Of a DNA stretch of 64,000 nucleotides, positions 61,245 to 64,000 are shown in pieces. The notes under the pieces are model-generated. The model was not told the DNA's origin. It ran no database searches and worked only from the letters and a program-made list of their open reading frames with translations. Numbering within the stretch: the first letter of the stretch is position 1; the number at the start of each line of letters is the position of its first letter. The position numbers and the translations under genes were made by a program. This DNA comes from Cloeon dipterum (Eukaryota > Arthropoda > Insecta > Ephemeroptera > Baetidae), in assembly GCF_949628265.1 (NCBI RefSeq), contig NC_088788.1, forward strand, positions 27,080,335 through 27,144,334, given 5' to 3'.

Positions 61245-61957
61245 ATTGAAGTCTATCTTCCTGTGCTCCAACCAAGGCACCCCTCATGCCCTCATTAGTG
61301 CGTAAAGTTATATCTCAGTCATGTGATGAAGCAATCATAACTCTGTGAGTTGCCTCACAAAAGTTACAGATGAAGTCACAAAGCAGATCTGTTCACACAC
61401 TATAGAAAATGAAAAGCAATTGTAGAAAAAAATTAAAGAGGACCCTAAGTTTGCTTCAATATTATGGAATACATTATTCGTTCATCGTAATATGTAATAT
61501 ATATTTTTTGCATTTGATTATCGTAACTCAAATAAGTGATAAAAGATTTCATCTTTAGATATTATGATGCTAAAATAATCATATTATTATCCTGCCACTG
61601 CTTTCAGTTTTCAGTTCAATTATATATTAATCATGTATAGAAATAAAAGTATGTATTTTACATTTCTACTGATGTTTATGTGTGCTGAGACGAGTTTTGT
61701 GTCTGTAGCCCAGATGTTATTGTTTTTGTGCATCATCTGTCATCTGTGCTGTAGTAACGGGGGGGGGGGGGGACTAAAAGGGGGCGTACATTACATTACA
61801 GGGTGAAATGAAGTAAACATTTTCGTGTCAGCTGTCAGATTACAGCAGGCTCGCAGCAACTTTACTTTAAATTCCAACCCTGGTCCAACCTACCAATTTA
61901 CATACATACTAAGGATTTAATCAGGATATTAAATTCCCTAATTATTGCTAATCCACG
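61245..61957. promoter_or_regulatory. Divergent TMEM104/SVIP promoter region
   Basis: About 710 bp between two divergent start codons, presumably holding both promoters. It contains a 14-G homopolymer at 61759-61772 followed by a five-G run. No specific core element was recognised. Confidence 0.45.
61759..61772 (+). repeat. Poly-G run (14 nt)
   Basis: Fourteen consecutive G, followed after an ACTAAAA spacer by GGGGG. Rare in this AT-rich window, and 186 bp upstream of the SVIP ATG. Confidence 0.9.
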
Positions 61958-62846
61958 ATGGGGATTTGCCTATCTTGCTGCCCACCTAGTGAATCAACCC
62001 AAAACCTTGTCACGCCAAGTGCCGTAAGTTGTCAACCTCCGTTCACAACAATTTGGAATTGTTGACGTTGACTCAACCACTTGCAAAAAATGATGTCCCT
62101 TTATAAATTATATTCTACGGCAGGAATAATAAATGAACACTGTAAAGTTTTTTAAAATCATGGTTACAAACTAAACCAATTTCTAGTTAGTCAAGCCTTT
62201 GGCCGAATGTTTAAAAGAATATCATACACAATGCAGAACAAATTGCAATATATCGAATATTACTAATTTTAATTTTGGGTGGCATTATTCTTAGGTGGGA
62301 ATAGGATCTGCAAGACACAGCCACGCACCAATATACTGTGAACTATATTAATATCGCAGTGTTTTAAAATCATAATACATCATTAGTTTTAAAGTGAATA
62401 GTTATTATTATGGTTCTGCTGGGCTATTTTTCTCCATATTATATATTGCCATATCCTGACAGATAATATATGAAATCGTATATTTGATCCTCTTTTAGAC
62501 TAGGATTAATACATTTCGTGTGTATTTGATAATTTCCAGTTTTATCTCCAACATCAGATATAAATTTTAAAATGTATTTAACCAAATTGTGTTCTTTTAC
62601 TAAAGGATGTAAGACGGCAGCAGGTGCTTGAGGCGGCGGAACGGAGGCGGCAGGAGCAAGAGGGTAGGGGCATCAAAGACTTGGGTAAAGTCAAGAGGCA
62701 GCAGCAAAAGCAAGAAGAAATTGAAAGGAGACAAGAGGAGGCAGCCAGGGCTGGAGGGGAACCTGGCTTAAAGGTTTGGCCTGAAAAACAAACAACAATT
62801 ATTTACATCTAAAGTTTTGATCATATTTCAGTGGCAAATGGACTAA
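61958..62846 (+). CDS. SVIP: Small VCP/p97-interacting protein (SVIP)
   Basis: SVIP is an N-myristoylated membrane-bound inhibitor that binds the p97/VCP N-domain, blocks HRD1/gp78-p97 ERAD and supports tubular lysosomes. A three-exon model, 61958-62023, 62606-62773, 62832-62846, gives 82 aa (human 77). The N-terminus MGICLSCCPPSE has Gly2 for myristoylation and neighbouring cysteines for palmitoylation, as in human MGLCFPC. A perfect VIM motif RX5AAX2R is present (R, QQVLE, AA, ER, R), followed by RGIKDLGKV and a KQEEIERR helix. It ends GGEPGLKWQMD, matching the family GGLRW end. The last exon contributes only four codons. This gene is easy to miss because both outer coding exons are tiny. 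Confidence 0.9.
62024..62605 (+). other. SVIP intron 1
   Basis: 582 nt, AT-rich, GTAAGT donor and TTTTACTAAAG acceptor. Nothing else was recognised. Confidence 0.6.
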
Positions 62847-64000
62847 GAGACTGTGTGTGTCCCACTTCAACATAAATTCATTCTCATTGGCTGGAGTTTC
62901 TGGAGTCGGAGGTCAGAACAAAGATGCCACCTCGCCAGCACAATTCATCAGTTCCCCACCGCAAATGAAGTCAAAATTGATTGGTGCAAAAGTGAGAGAG
63001 CTTTAAAAGTTAACATATTCTTGCAATTTGTGTACGAAAAGATAATATTTTTTGCTACTTTATAATACTTCTTAATGCATGTGCGTCTATAGTGGGAAGT
63101 TGGTCTTTGTGATTAATATATTAACAAAAATCTATTTAGAACACCTAGCTGCTCTTAGTTCTAATCAAACATGTTTTTCCTCGAATTTACCCAGGATAGT
63201 TTTAATTTAATATTAAGAGTGTAAATGAAACTGAACCTGCATATTGGACCAAATGAACTAACTTGAAACTTGGCCAAAAGTAAACTGTCAAATTCTTTCT
63301 TTTTATCCCAAATCGTTCTCATATATTTTTGAAAAAAGTAGAAGTCAGGAAATTTGTCAATAGTTGGGTGCTGTTGATAGAAAAATTTACATTGTTATGC
63401 CCTTTATTCTTATGATAGTATATAGTAATTTTTTATTTAATTAAAGCGGTACACTCTAAAAGAAAATAATTATAAGCCCTTGTAAAAAGTGGTTGATAGA
63501 TTTGATCTCTAAGTTATATTTATGATATTGTTATATGGTTATATGTTCTTGAAATTTATTAATTATTACTTCCTGTCTTGAAAATGTTACTAACCATAAA
63601 AACAATGCTTCAAAATATAGATATATTGTAACTAATATTGCTATTACCTGATCTATATTTGGAGAAAGAAACACATATGACGTATGAAAAAATTTGGTGC
63701 ACTGATATTCTGACTGTTATGGAATCAAATAAACCTTAATTAGTAAAAAACGTGAGCCTCAAATCTTTTTGTCAACCACCCTCAGGATGGAGGCAAAAAA
63801 TTTTGCTTATAATTTAGAATAATTTTATTGATGGATATAAGCCGCGTCAGGTCAAACACTTTAATTAATATTATGAAAAACAAACTGCCTATCACAGAAA
63901 TTTGAAAAACTAAAAGAGTTATAATATGATGTTCTGTCAAAAAAGCTTCAAAATTTTCCAATTGTTTTAATTGTCAAATATTTAGTAAAATAGGTAAAAT
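62847..64000. other. SVIP 3' flank / intergenic
   Basis: Very AT-rich, no exon seen. An AATAAA hexamer lies at about 63728. The window ends without another gene. Confidence 0.45.

Noticed and set aside
1-64000. CRISPR arrays, prokaryotic operons, viral or retrotransposon coding regions
   Set aside because: None seen. The sequence is intron-containing animal DNA and no integrase, transposase or polymerase motifs were found.

Overview
This is animal nuclear DNA: AT-rich non-coding sequence around intron-rich, higher-GC exons, with GT-AG introns whose commonest length is only about 49-60 nt. The genes point to an arthropod, most likely an insect. The window encodes a cappuccino-type formin and the tricellular-junction protein Bark beetle/Anakonda, which is known from arthropods. 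I cannot resolve the order. I saw no prokaryotic genes, CRISPR, rRNA, tRNA or transposase/reverse-transcriptase coding sequence.

Layout. 1-7220: mostly non-coding, with the 5' end of an unidentified minus-strand gene (CCAAT-rich promoter, 5' UTR exon, first coding exon 6774-6866). 8314-11590 (-): HRD1/synoviolin, the ER-associated degradation E3 ligase, with a perfect ERSE/UPRE in its promoter. 13007-14902 (-): PSME3/REG-gamma proteasome activator. 16228-17190 (+): CYB5D1. 17231-19032 (-): NOP53, tail-to-tail with CYB5D1 at a 40 bp gap. 20583 or 20847 to 30480 (+): cappuccino/formin-2. 31472-54759 (+): bark beetle, 28 coding exons and 2880 aa, with a 10.2 kb first intron. 55513-58168 (+): an unrecognised coiled-coil protein of about 576 aa. 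58865-61244 (-): TMEM104-like transporter. 61958-62846 (+): SVIP, the small p97/VCP-interacting protein, divergent from TMEM104. 62847-64000: no gene seen.

Gene models were assembled by hand by joining exons at splice sites that keep the frame and match remembered family sequence. Each of the nine complete models sums to a multiple of three. Expected lengths recalled from the families agree well (HRD1 612 aa, CYB5D1 228, PSME3 244, TMEM104 485, SVIP 82).

Functional themes. Three genes act in ubiquitin-proteasome quality control: HRD1 is the ERAD ligase, SVIP inhibits p97-dependent ERAD, and PSME3 activates the nuclear proteasome. Capu and bark are cytoskeletal and junctional developmental genes. 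This looks like gene-order coincidence, not an operon-like system. The most notable observations are the textbook ERSE at HRD1, a 21-nt in-frame microexon and GC-AG introns in capu, a third GC-AG intron in TMEM104, the threefold module repeat of bark, and a 148 bp foldback element in the coiled-coil gene.
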